Assembly (NCBI GenBank): GCA_017745295.1
Contig: JAGHZR010000004.1
Coordinates: forward strand, 127,938 to 168,010
Source: Novosphingobium sp.
Lineage (GTDB): Bacteria; Pseudomonadota; Alphaproteobacteria; Sphingomonadales; Sphingomonadaceae
Length of the DNA stretch: 40,073 nt
Direction: 5' to 3'
Position 1 is the stretch's first letter. The number at the start of each line of letters is the position of its first letter. Below the pieces are notes generated by a model. It was given only the letters and a program-made list of their open reading frames with translations, did no database searches and had not been told where the DNA came from. Both the position numbers and the translations under genes were made by a program. Below, piece by piece: positions 9,097 to 16,609 of the stretch.

Positions 9097-11214
9097 CTAC
9101 GTCGAGATCAATGCGTCCAATGCGATGGCACCCTGACCTTCAGGGTAGACCAGTACGGGATTGAGATCGACTTCGCGGATTTCATCGGATCCGCGAAGGA
9201 TTTGACCCAGCGTTCGCACGATGCGCACAAGCGCGTCGATATCGCAGGGCGGCGCTCCTCGAAATCCGGTCAATTGCGCGCCCATCCGCAACCGGAGGAT
9301 ACGGTGTCGTATCTCCGCCTCGGGAAGGTCGGCTGGCAAAAGCACGACGTCGTGCAGAAGCTCGGCGGCGACACCGCCAAATCCGACCATCACGAGAGGA
9401 CCCCAGTGGTCATCGATGCGTGCACCGACGATCATTTCCACGCCCCGTTCGGCCATTTTCTCGACCAGAACGCCGTCGAGCACGAGATCCGGACGGTGAC
9501 CCGCGACATTCGCAATCAGCCGCTCCCAAGCCGTCGCAAGCTCAGCGCCATCTCGAATATTGAGAATGACGCCGCCCGCTTCGGTCTTGTGCGCAAGGTC
9601 GGCGGACTGCGCCTTTATCACGACCGGATAACCGAGCGCTTCTGCGACCGCCGTTGCTTCGGCCAGATCCGATGCCATTGCACGGGGAGAGAATGGTATG
9701 CCCAAGGAGCCGAGCGCGTCTTTCGAGCGATACTCGGGAATAACGGCTCCGATAGGGAGGTCCGCGATCGTGAGGGGCTCAAGCGCGTCATCAAATTGGA
9801 GGCAGGCCCTTCGCCGACCGAGCCGACCCAACGCCCGAATGACGCGTTCAGGCGTGGGGAAGTAGCATACGCCCAATTCGCGAAGCACCTCGACATCGCG
9901 CACATGGACACGCCCGCCTTCGTCAACGCCTGCAATCACGATCGGCTTGTGCGTGCCGAGCGCACGCAGGGCCTGCCCAATGGCATCGAACTTGATGCTC
10001 GCGGTGTGACGATCCGTCTGAATGACGGCAACTACGATGACATCGATCCGCTCATCGAGCGCCAGCGCAGATATTGTCCTTCCGTAGATACCGGGATCGA
10101 CAAGCCCTTGCGCCGTGATGTCCATCGGGTTCGACACGGGCACGAACGGGGGAAGCGCGGCGCGAAGGGCAGGACTGTCGTCGTCGCCCATCTTCGGCAA
10201 ATTGACTTCAAGCGCTTCGGCAAGGTCAAGGGTGAGTGCCTTTAGTGCCCCCGACTCGGTGACCACGGCAATCCGGGCACCGGACGCGACGGAACAGCGA
10301 ACGGAAATCTCGGTGACATCGGTCAATTCTTCGAGACCATCGACAAGCACCACGCCCGCTTGCTCGACCAGCACGCGCATCGTGTCGTAGTCGCCGACCA
10401 TTGCACCGGTGTGCGTTGCGGCACTTTCACGGCCGGCTTCGCTCTTGCCGGGGTGCAGAAGTATTATGGGCTTTCCGGCATCCTGAGCTTTCCGGGCGAC
10501 CTGGAGAAATGCTCTGGGATTGCGAAAGTGCTCGACCATCATTGCAATAACCCGTGTCTCGGGATCATCGACCAGATAATCGACAAAATCCTCGACGCCG
10601 CACTCTGCCTCGTTGCCGGTCGAGATGTAACAGGAGAGGGGCACGCTTCGGGCGATCAGGTTTGTTGCGACCACTGCCGCCATCGCCCCTGACTGCGAGA
10701 CAATGCCGACGCGCTCCGCACCCGTCGCTGTCGCGGGTGGGAGTTCGATGAAAGTAAGCGGAATGCCGTCGCAGAAATTGACCAGGCCGAGGCAATTCGG
10801 GCCTTCGATCACCATTCCCGTTTTCCGGGCGATGCGGGCGATGTCCGATTGCTGGCGCAAGCCTTCTTCGCCGCCCTCGGCGAATCCGGCAGCATAGATC
10901 ACCGCGCTCGCGACGCCTCTTTCGCCCAACTGGGCGATCGCATCGAGAACGGCTGGCTGGGGAATGGCGAGGATCGCCACATCGATGTCTCTGGGCAGCG
11001 ATGCAATGTCCGGCACGCACAGCCGTTGCCCGATACGCTCTCGTTTGGGATTGACGAGGAAGAGTTCGCCGGCAAATCCCTCGCGATCGAGGTTGGCGAT
11101 CACCGAATTGCCGAGCGAGCCGGGTTTGTCCGACGCGCCTATCAGCGCGATCGAGCGGGGCTTGAGCAGTCGGGCGATGCGACGGCGCCGCGTATCGGTA
11201 GTTACGTCGAGCAT
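9097..11214 (-). CDS. ferA: NDP-forming acyl-CoA synthetase, FerA-like
   Basis: A 705-residue fused CoA ligase of the acetyl-CoA synthetase (ADP-forming) superfamily. It has an N-terminal CoA-binding Rossmann domain (RSIALIGASDKPGS at 20-33, EGPNCLG at 137-143), succinyl-CoA-ligase-like domains with IVSQSGAMA near 171 and the conserved His268 in THTGAMVGD, and a C-terminal ATP-grasp domain from about residue 490. FerA of Sphingobium SYK-6, the feruloyl-CoA synthetase, belongs to this superfamily and works with FerB. With ferB close by, activation of ferulate or a relative is the likely role. I chose the ATG at 11214, which avoids overlap with the upstream gene; its ribosome site (GGATGG) is weak. 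Confidence 0.85.
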   Translation of the reverse strand: MLDVTTDTRRRRIARLLKPRSIALIGASDKPGSLGNSVIANLDREGFAGELFLVNPKRERIGQRLCVPDIASLPRDIDVAILAIPQPAVLDAIAQLGERGVASAVIYAAGFAEGGEEGLRQQSDIARIARKTGMVIEGPNCLGLVNFCDGIPLTFIELPPATATGAERVGIVSQSGAMAAVVATNLIARSVPLSCYISTGNEAECGVEDFVDYLVDDPETRVIAMMVEHFRNPRAFLQVARKAQDAGKPIILLHPGKSEAGRESAATHTGAMVGDYDTMRVLVEQAGVVLVDGLEELTDVTEISVRCSVASGARIAVVTESGALKALTLDLAEALEVNLPKMGDDDSPALRAALPPFVPVSNPMDITAQGLVDPGIYGRTISALALDERIDVIVVAVIQTDRHTASIKFDAIGQALRALGTHKPIVIAGVDEGGRVHVRDVEVLRELGVCYFPTPERVIRALGRLGRRRACLQFDDALEPLTIADLPIGAVIPEYRSKDALGSLGIPFSPRAMASDLAEATAVAEALGYPVVIKAQSADLAHKTEAGGVILNIRDGAELATAWERLIANVAGHRPDLVLDGVLVEKMAERGVEMIVGARIDDHWGPLVMVGFGGVAAELLHDVVLLPADLPEAEIRHRILRLRMGAQLTGFRGAPPCDIDALVRIVRTLGQILRGSDEIREVDLNPVLVYPEGQGAIALDALIST

Positions 11215-11269
11215 GATCCATCCAGGCAATGGCGGTGCGGACTGCGTAAGACGGCCCGCAACCGGGCGT

Positions 11270-11668
11270 TTACGATGCGAGCGTGCAGCCGACCGAGGTG
11301 ATCTTGCCGGCTTCATTCAGGTGATAATGAATGTATTGCGGCATCTCGAGCACCTGGCCGGCTTCGATGGCAAAAGTCGTCGGCAGGCCGGCTTCCTCAA
11401 GCGTACTGGCGGGAAGAGTCCTGGTGGCCTCGACGCGGATTGTTCCCTCGAGCGCGACGAGTTCCGGACTGCTTGCAAACTTGCTGATCGTGAGTGTTTC
11501 GACGATATGGGCGTGAAGCAGATTGTAGAAACGCTTGAATTCCTCGCGGCTGCCCAGATTGACGCCAAAGAACGCGATCTCCACGTCCTCCGCATAGAAA
11601 TCGTAAACCGCGTCGTAGTTGCGCGAATTGAAGGCGTCCGCGTACTTTTGATATTCTGCGCGATCCAT
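11270..11668 (-). CDS. SnoaL/NTF2-like protein (second in operon)
   Basis: A 132-residue cone-shaped NTF2-fold protein, recognisable from the N-terminal helix YADAFNSRNYDAVYDFYAEDVEIAF and the alternating strands after it. GGGAGA eight bases before the ATG at 11668 supports that start. The family includes cyclases, isomerases and cofactorless lyases; sphingomonads use an NTF2-like diarylpropane lyase (LdpA) that releases formaldehyde from lignin dimers. A catalytic role on an aromatic intermediate is therefore possible but unproven. It lies between the SDR gene and the CoA ligase with short gaps on both sides. Confidence 0.8.
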   Translation of the reverse strand: MDRAEYQKYADAFNSRNYDAVYDFYAEDVEIAFFGVNLGSREEFKRFYNLLHAHIVETLTISKFASSPELVALEGTIRVEATRTLPASTLEEAGLPTTFAIEAGQVLEMPQYIHYHLNEAGKITSVGCTLAS

Positions 11669-11719
11669 CTCGGTTCTCCCTTTCAATGCGGGAAATTGAG
11701 GGGTTTGTCGAAAGGCGTA

Positions 11720-12469
11720 TCAGTTCAAATCGAGCGCGCCGCCGTCCACGCAGACATCCGCCGATGTCACGAAACTGGCGTCATCGGATGCGAGGAAAAG
11801 GACGGTCCGCGCCACTTCGCGAGGATCGCCCATTCGTCCCATAGGCACTGCCGCGATCATGGCCTGGCGCAGGGCCGCGACTTCTGCTTCTCCCATACCG
11901 ATGTTGCGGTTGATCAGAGGCGTTTCGATAGGGCCTGGGCTGACGACGTTGACGCGGATTCCTTCAGCCACGAGTTCCTTGGCAAGAATTCGCGCAAACG
12001 CACGTAATCCGGCCTTTGAGGCGGCATATACGGCGTTGCCCGGCACGGGAGCGGTCGATCCCACGGAGCCTGTAAGGACGATCGAGGAGCCTCGGCCCAT
12101 CAGCGGCAGGCATGCCTGCACCGCAAAGAAGCAACCTCGCAGATTGATGTTGTGAATTTCGTCCCAAAGCTCCGGCGTGATCTCTCTTACAGGCGCGAAA
12201 GCTCCCACTCCGGCATTGACGAACAAGACGTCAATCCGCCCATGAGCGGCTGCAATGGCCTCGACGATCGGAGACATTGCCGTAACGTCTGCAATATCTC
12301 CCTGGTGCCCGACAGCGCCGGAAATCGAGGCGACGGCCTCATCGATCGTTTGCTGCGACCGCCCGGTGATGACAACTTTGGCGCCCTCCTGCGCAAACTC
12401 CTGTGCAGAGGACAGACCGATGCCGCTGTTGCCGCCAATTATGAGGACGACCTTGTCCTTGAAGCGCAT
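11720..12469 (-). CDS. Short-chain dehydrogenase/reductase
   Basis: A 249-residue classical SDR with the cofactor motif GGNSGIG at 12-18, NAG at 85-87 and the catalytic set S135, Y148 and K152 (YAASK). The SPGPIETPLI loop and the C-terminal VDGG are typical. It would oxidise or reduce an alcohol or ketone with NAD(P), plausibly a side-chain alcohol of a lignin-type aromatic given the operon. Substrate and cofactor preference are not determinable. A decayed SDR remnant at 16207 lies close to the same cluster and shares the DDASF-type C-terminal motif. Confidence 0.92.
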   Translation of the reverse strand: MRFKDKVVLIIGGNSGIGLSSAQEFAQEGAKVVITGRSQQTIDEAVASISGAVGHQGDIADVTAMSPIVEAIAAAHGRIDVLFVNAGVGAFAPVREITPELWDEIHNINLRGCFFAVQACLPLMGRGSSIVLTGSVGSTAPVPGNAVYAASKAGLRAFARILAKELVAEGIRVNVVSPGPIETPLINRNIGMGEAEVAALRQAMIAAVPMGRMGDPREVARTVLFLASDDASFVTSADVCVDGGALDLN

Positions 12470-12484
12470 TTTGCCAGCCCTACT

Positions 12485-12874
12485 CTAAAACGGGGAATTG
12501 GGATTGGGACCACCGGGCTCGATGTTCTGAAGAACATCCCAATGTTCGACGATAAATCCATCGGCGACCCGGAAGATGTCGCAAACCGCCCATCCGTTGT
12601 CGCCCTCCCACCTGCGCACGTGATAGTGTACGACAACATGGTCGCCATCGACGAACGCCCGTTTGATATCGTGCGTGGCGTGGGGGTTTTCGCCTCGTGC
12701 CCAGTCGAGAAACTCTTTCAGCGCCTCGCGGCCTGGCTTCACCGACTGATTGTGCTGAATATAGTCTGGTGAAACATAGCGGTCGGCCGCCGAGGAATCG
12801 AGCGGTTCAAGCACATTTGCAAACATGTCGAGGACCAGTTGCAGATTTTGTTCTTCAGCAGGCGTCCGGGACAT
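12485..12874 (-). CDS. SnoaL-like protein, COG4922 type
   Basis: A 129-residue NTF2-fold protein of the predicted SnoaL-like aldol-condensation-enzyme type, shown by YIQHNQSVKPGREALKEF, VDGDHVVVHYHVR and the C-terminal IVEHWDVLQ. AAGGAAAG before the ATG at 12874 supports that start. An alternative ATG at 12955 overlaps the DUF3237 stop as TGATG and would add 27 residues encoded partly by an 18-bp tandem repeat. No cofactor site is visible. Together with the neighbouring SDR, second SnoaL and DUF3237 genes it suggests an extra conversion in this catabolic operon. Confidence 0.82.
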   Translation of the reverse strand: MSRTPAEEQNLQLVLDMFANVLEPLDSSAADRYVSPDYIQHNQSVKPGREALKEFLDWARGENPHATHDIKRAFVDGDHVVVHYHVRRWEGDNGWAVCDIFRVADGFIVEHWDVLQNIEPGGPNPNSPF

Positions 12875-12883
12875 CGAGCTTTC

Positions 12884-12937
12884 CTTGATGGAGGCTTTGG
12901 TCTTGATGGAGACTTGGGCCTTGACGGGAACTTGCGG
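12884..12937. repeat. Three imperfect 18-bp tandem repeats
   Basis: Units at 12884-12901, 12902-12919 and 12920-12937 each begin CTTGATGG or CTTGACGG and differ at a few positions. They lie just upstream of the preferred start of the SnoaL-like gene. If the longer reading frame is translated they encode a six-residue period such as VSIKTK. Confidence 0.7.
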
Positions 12938-12954
12938 CATGGCCTCGCGCGCCA

Positions 12955-13476
12955 TCAAAGAAGGGCGTAGTATCTGATCGTATTGCCATGGCGTTGGCGC
13001 TGACCGATCCCGACGAAGATGTGGCGCATCATCCATTCGTGCGGCCCCTTCGGTGTTTCGAACATCGGCGAGCAGCGCAGATAGAAGTCCTCGAAGGGCA
13101 CTTCCGGGCCGTCGCGGAACATCCAGTCCTGCATGCGCTTCAGCGTATCGGCCTCGCGCCCCCACAGATAACCTCTGTTGTGGAGCAGTATCTTTGTGCC
13201 ATCCTCTGCTTCGAGCATGTAGCGAGCGTCGGTCGCCAGCACGTCATCGGGCCGGAAAGAGGCCCAATCTCCGCCGCTTCCCGGTATCACCCGCCCATTA
13301 AGCCGGGGGCCGGTGATCGTGCCGCCATCCAGATAGACAAACCCGCGGCCGAAGCCGCTCGGCATATCCGGGATGTTTTCGAACTTTGCGAAGTCGAGAT
13401 GAATTTCGAATGCGAACTCGAACCGCGGGTTGTCGCGTTCGGACGTGCTTTCAAAAGGGCTAAACGGCGATGGCAT
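12955..13476 (-). CDS. DUF3237-family protein
   Basis: A 173-residue protein matching DUF3237: an N-terminal strand pair (FEFAFEIHLDF), GRGFVYLDGGTITGPRLNGRVIPGSGGDW at about 44-71, DARYMLEAEDG, and a C-terminal RCSPMFETP...FVGIGQR region. The family is a small beta-barrel of unknown biochemical function, often found in aromatic or terpenoid catabolic clusters. It lies 69 bases downstream of the TonB receptor, and its stop overlaps a possible start of the next gene, so it belongs to the same transcript. It may be an enzyme or binding protein for the transported compound. Confidence 0.82.
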   Translation of the reverse strand: MPSPFSPFESTSERDNPRFEFAFEIHLDFAKFENIPDMPSGFGRGFVYLDGGTITGPRLNGRVIPGSGGDWASFRPDDVLATDARYMLEAEDGTKILLHNRGYLWGREADTLKRMQDWMFRDGPEVPFEDFYLRCSPMFETPKGPHEWMMRHIFVGIGQRQRHGNTIRYYALL

Positions 13477-13545
13477 AGAATGTGTGCTCCAGCTGGGGCG
13501 AGGTTCCCGGCGACGGTCGCTGTGACCCGTTCTTGCGCAGGCGGC

Positions 13546-15954
13546 TCAGAAACTGCGCTTTACGCTGACGAACCATTCCTGCGGGCGCCCGATGATTTCC
13601 TGGGCATTGCCGAAGTTCGCGATATTTTCCTGGCGGGCCACGGTGTAATACTTGTCGAACAAGTTGCTCACATTGAGACTGACTTCCCAGTTTCTGTCGG
13701 GGGTCTTGTAGGTAAGGCGCGCATTCGCGAGAGCGCGTGCCGGAACAAGATTGTAAGCCCGGTTATTGACGGCCTGATAATAGAATTCGGATTGATAGGC
13801 GACATCGAGGCGCGGGGTGAGCGTGCCGACCGATCCGAGGTCCGCCTCGTACTGAACACCAAGGGACGCCTGGGTCTTGTTGACGAACGGCGCCTCCATC
13901 TCAAGGGTAATGCCGGTCAGCGGATTGATCGTATCGTACTTGAAATTCATCAGGCTGAGTGCGCCGTTGATCTGCCAGCCATCTGCCGGTCGGACGAAAA
14001 TTTCGAGCTCGCCGCCGTAGCTGTGGCCGCTGCCGGCGTTCACCGGCATTCCGCAAGTGGTGCTTGCGCTGTCGGGGCAGACAAACACCGTACGCTGGAT
14101 CTTCTTGTAATCGTTGTAGAATACGGATCCGTTGAAAACGACGCTGTTGTGGAGGAAAGTCGCCTTGACGCCGCCTTCGTAAGTCGTGAGCGTTTCCGGA
14201 TCGAAGGAAGTGAGTTGGTCGGCCACGAACGGACGCGGGTTGACGCCGCCGCCCTTGTAGCCGGTAGCAACCTGTACGTAGGTCATGATCCGGTCATTCC
14301 ACGCGTAGTTGAGGCCGAGGCGGTAATCCCAGCGGTGCCCCTTGAAGTTGCCGACAAGGCCATCCAGCGAGGCCACCGTGAAGTTGGGAGTGAGCGGAAT
14401 GCCCGAGATCGTCGACCCATCTGCGTTTAGACGCGCAAATTGGTAAGTCTTCTCGTCCTTGGTGTAACGCAGGCCGCCGATGATGTTGAGCTTGTCTGTG
14501 GCATGGACTTCGACATGGGCAAAGCCGGCATAGCTCTTGTTGCTGACGTGATCGTCCGTCTGAAAGTCGAAGAGGAAGACCGGGATATTGATGTAATAGT
14601 CCATCAGATCCTTGGCTTTGTAGTAAAATCCTCCGATCGTATAGTCGATGAGGTTGTCGACTTTGCCGGACAGCCGCAGCTCCTGGGTAAACTGCTCGTG
14701 CCGGTTGTGCAGTCGCTGTTTGAGGATCGTCAACGGTGAGCCATCCACATCGATAACGCTGGTCCCGTCCGCGTGGCGATAGGCCGTGATCGACTTGAGC
14801 GCGAGACTGTCGGTCAACTCGTAGTCAATGGTGCCGGAAACGCCCCAGCCATCGACCGAATTCTGCCGCTTGTCCGGGAAGTAACCGGGGGCTTGCTGAT
14901 ATGGCGTCCCGAATACCGTGGTGAAATTGCCTGATGCACCGTAATCCGCATAGCTGGAATAGCTGCCAGAAGGCGTGATGAAGCGCGAGTCGAAGGGAAT
15001 TCCGCCCAGCGGATTACTCGCATCATAGCTGCGAATACTGGGATTGTTGGCATAGCTGATCTTCGTCGCGACGGGCTGCGACCTGTCGCGTGTGTAGTCG
15101 CCGACGAGGTTGATTTCTAGGCGTGAGCCGGTCGGCGCGTAGCGCAGAGCACCTCTGACAGTCAGGATGTCTGCGCCGCCCGCGCGGCCAAGCACGCAGC
15201 TTTTGTTGGCTCGCCCGCTTGGAGCGATGCCTTGGCCTGGATTCACGCAGCCGTAATCCAGTTCCTTGAAGTAACCGTCGTCCTTGCGGTAGGCGGCGGA
15301 AATGCGCGTTGACAGGCCCTCGGCAAGAGGCACATTCACGCTGCCGCGCAGTTCATACTTGTTGAAACGACCATATCCGCCCTGAACAAAGCCGCCGAAG
15401 ATGTCATCAGGCTTGCGCGAGTAGAGTTTGATTGCGCCGCCGAGTGAATTCTTGCCTGCGAGCGTGCCTTGCGGACCGCGCAGTACTTCCACGCGGTCCA
15501 GATCGACCAGGTCGAGCGAGGCGCCGAAAGTGGTGCCGTAGTACACGTCGTCGATGTAGATACCGACGCCCGGTTCGAGCGCGAAATTCGCGTCGTCCTG
15601 GCCGATGCCGCGAATGAACGCCGTGACCGAGTTCGCCTGGATCGCGGTGGCCGACGACAGGTTGACGCTGGGAGTGGTCGACCCGATATCGATGATATTG
15701 CTCTGACCGCGCGCCTCAAGCTGAGCGCCCGAGGCAGCGGTGATCGCGAGCGGCGTGTCCTGCAGCGATTGTGCGCGGAACTGGGCGGTGACGATGATTT
15801 CGTTTACGCTCGCCGCATCGTCGCCGGACGATGAATTTGCTGGCGTTGTTGTTTGCGGCGCACCGGCGTCTTGCGCGAATGCCGAACTGGCGGAAACCGT
15901 GGCAACTGCCAGCACCGAAGCAGTTACGACAAAACGCGTCTGGAATCGTTCCAT
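13546..15954 (-). CDS. TonB-dependent outer-membrane receptor
   Basis: An 802-residue receptor with a signal peptide cleaved near AFAQ (about residue 28) and a TonB box-like segment around NEIIVTAQ (residue 51). The plug domain contains RGIGQDD and VEVLRGPQGTLAGKNSLGGAI, a 22-strand barrel region follows, and the C terminus ends in an aromatic residue (VSVKRSF). GGGAGAG upstream of the ATG supports the start. Receptors of this kind take up large or poorly diffusing substrates through the outer membrane using TonB energy; in sphingomonads some import lignin-derived aromatics. As first gene of the fdhA-ferA strand it is the likely importer for the pathway. Two different candidate operators lie in its promoter. 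Confidence 0.95.
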   Translation of the reverse strand: MERFQTRFVVTASVLAVATVSASSAFAQDAGAPQTTTPANSSSGDDAASVNEIIVTAQFRAQSLQDTPLAITAASGAQLEARGQSNIIDIGSTTPSVNLSSATAIQANSVTAFIRGIGQDDANFALEPGVGIYIDDVYYGTTFGASLDLVDLDRVEVLRGPQGTLAGKNSLGGAIKLYSRKPDDIFGGFVQGGYGRFNKYELRGSVNVPLAEGLSTRISAAYRKDDGYFKELDYGCVNPGQGIAPSGRANKSCVLGRAGGADILTVRGALRYAPTGSRLEINLVGDYTRDRSQPVATKISYANNPSIRSYDASNPLGGIPFDSRFITPSGSYSSYADYGASGNFTTVFGTPYQQAPGYFPDKRQNSVDGWGVSGTIDYELTDSLALKSITAYRHADGTSVIDVDGSPLTILKQRLHNRHEQFTQELRLSGKVDNLIDYTIGGFYYKAKDLMDYYINIPVFLFDFQTDDHVSNKSYAGFAHVEVHATDKLNIIGGLRYTKDEKTYQFARLNADGSTISGIPLTPNFTVASLDGLVGNFKGHRWDYRLGLNYAWNDRIMTYVQVATGYKGGGVNPRPFVADQLTSFDPETLTTYEGGVKATFLHNSVVFNGSVFYNDYKKIQRTVFVCPDSASTTCGMPVNAGSGHSYGGELEIFVRPADGWQINGALSLMNFKYDTINPLTGITLEMEAPFVNKTQASLGVQYEADLGSVGTLTPRLDVAYQSEFYYQAVNNRAYNLVPARALANARLTYKTPDRNWEVSLNVSNLFDKYYTVARQENIANFGNAQEIIGRPQEWFVSVKRSF

Positions 15955-15989
15955 CCAGGTCTCTCCCTCTTCATGTTTTCGTCCGTTTG

Positions 15990-16004
15990 CCGAACGTTGT
16001 TAGA
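15990..16004. promoter_or_regulatory. Palindromic candidate operator, copy 2
   Basis: CCGAAC-GTT-GTTAGA, about 43 bases upstream of the TonB receptor start. The right half-site is identical to those of the better copies; the left arm is weaker (4 of 6 pairs). Confidence 0.4.
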
Positions 16005-16019
16005 GGGCATCATAACACC

Positions 16020-16040
16020 ATTGTATCCTTGGTCAACAAT
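16020..16040. promoter_or_regulatory. CCTTGG-centred inverted repeat at TonB promoter
   Basis: Outer arms ATTGT and ACAAT around a core containing GTATCCTTGG. Fifteen of 21 positions match the repeat at 4739-4759. It lies 66-86 bases upstream of the TonB receptor start and may be a second site of the MarR-type regulator. Confidence 0.5.
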
Positions 16041-16142
16041 AATGCGATTACCTTTGTGTGTCGCAGAAATCCTGGAGTTTTGGCGATGGCCGATGGACCG
16101 TCGCCGACGCTGGAACCCATCGACCACCAGCTCGAATCTCTA

Positions 16143-16157
16143 TCTAGCCATGTTAGA
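16143..16157. promoter_or_regulatory. Palindromic candidate operator, copy 3
   Basis: TCTAGC-CAT-GTTAGA, 5 of 6 pairs. It lies about 57 bases before the decayed SDR gene and may be the surviving promoter site of that gene. Confidence 0.5.
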
Positions 16158-16206
16158 GGCTTGGTTGTCGCAGTACACGCGGTGCCGGTCCAAGGGGACA
16201 GCAGCA

Positions 16207-16487
16207 TTGTGCTTCAAAGGCAAACCAGCGTTGGTGACCGGCGGCTCCAGCAGATTGGGCTGGCAACTGCTCTCGACTTTAGCAATGCAGTGGGGCCGGG
16301 GATTATCGATACGCCAATGACGCGGGAGGCTCTGTAGGATCCTCAAATTGCGGATGGGTATCTTGCGATGACCCCCCGCAAACCGGCCGGGAACCGCTGA
16401 CGAAGTCGCGCCAATGACATTGTTTCTCGCGTCTGACGAAGCGGCTTTTACTCACGCTAGCAATGGTGGACGGTGGGCGGACGCTGC
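16207..16487 (+). pseudogene. Decayed short-chain dehydrogenase gene
   Basis: Fragments of an SDR appear in order but in shifting frames. First FKGKPALVTGGSSRLG (Rossmann start, from about 16213), then after a frameshift LATALDF, then directly GPGIIDTPMTREAL ending in a stop, then DPQIADGYLAMTPRK and, after another shift, DEVAPMTLFLASDEAAFTHAS to about 16470. The middle of the protein, with the catalytic Tyr-x3-Lys region, is missing. AAGGGG lies nine bases before a TTG at 16207 that may be a mutated start. This is a clear remnant with at least two frameshifts, a stop and a large deletion. Confidence 0.8.
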
Positions 16488-16550
16488 GCTGAGGCGCTCG
16501 CCTGTTCGACCGGCGGTCATGACCTCTGGACAGAGGCGTTGTGCCGGCAA

Positions 16551-16565
16551 TCTAACGGTGTTAGA
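16551..16565. promoter_or_regulatory. Palindromic candidate operator, copy 4 (perfect)
   Basis: TCTAAC-GGT-GTTAGA, all six arm pairs complementary, about 52 bases upstream of the second Rieske gene. It is the best copy and defines the consensus. Confidence 0.6.
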
Positions 16566-16609
16566 TGAGGCAATTGACTTCGCTGAGACGTGGCAATGGG
16601 AGTGTAAGG

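Noticed and set aside
9025..10245. Plus-strand open frame of 406 codons
   Set aside because: Antisense to the NDP-forming CoA ligase, whose domains are complete on the other strand.
12988..14430. Plus-strand open frame of 480 codons
   Set aside because: Antisense to the DUF3237 gene and the 3' half of the TonB receptor.
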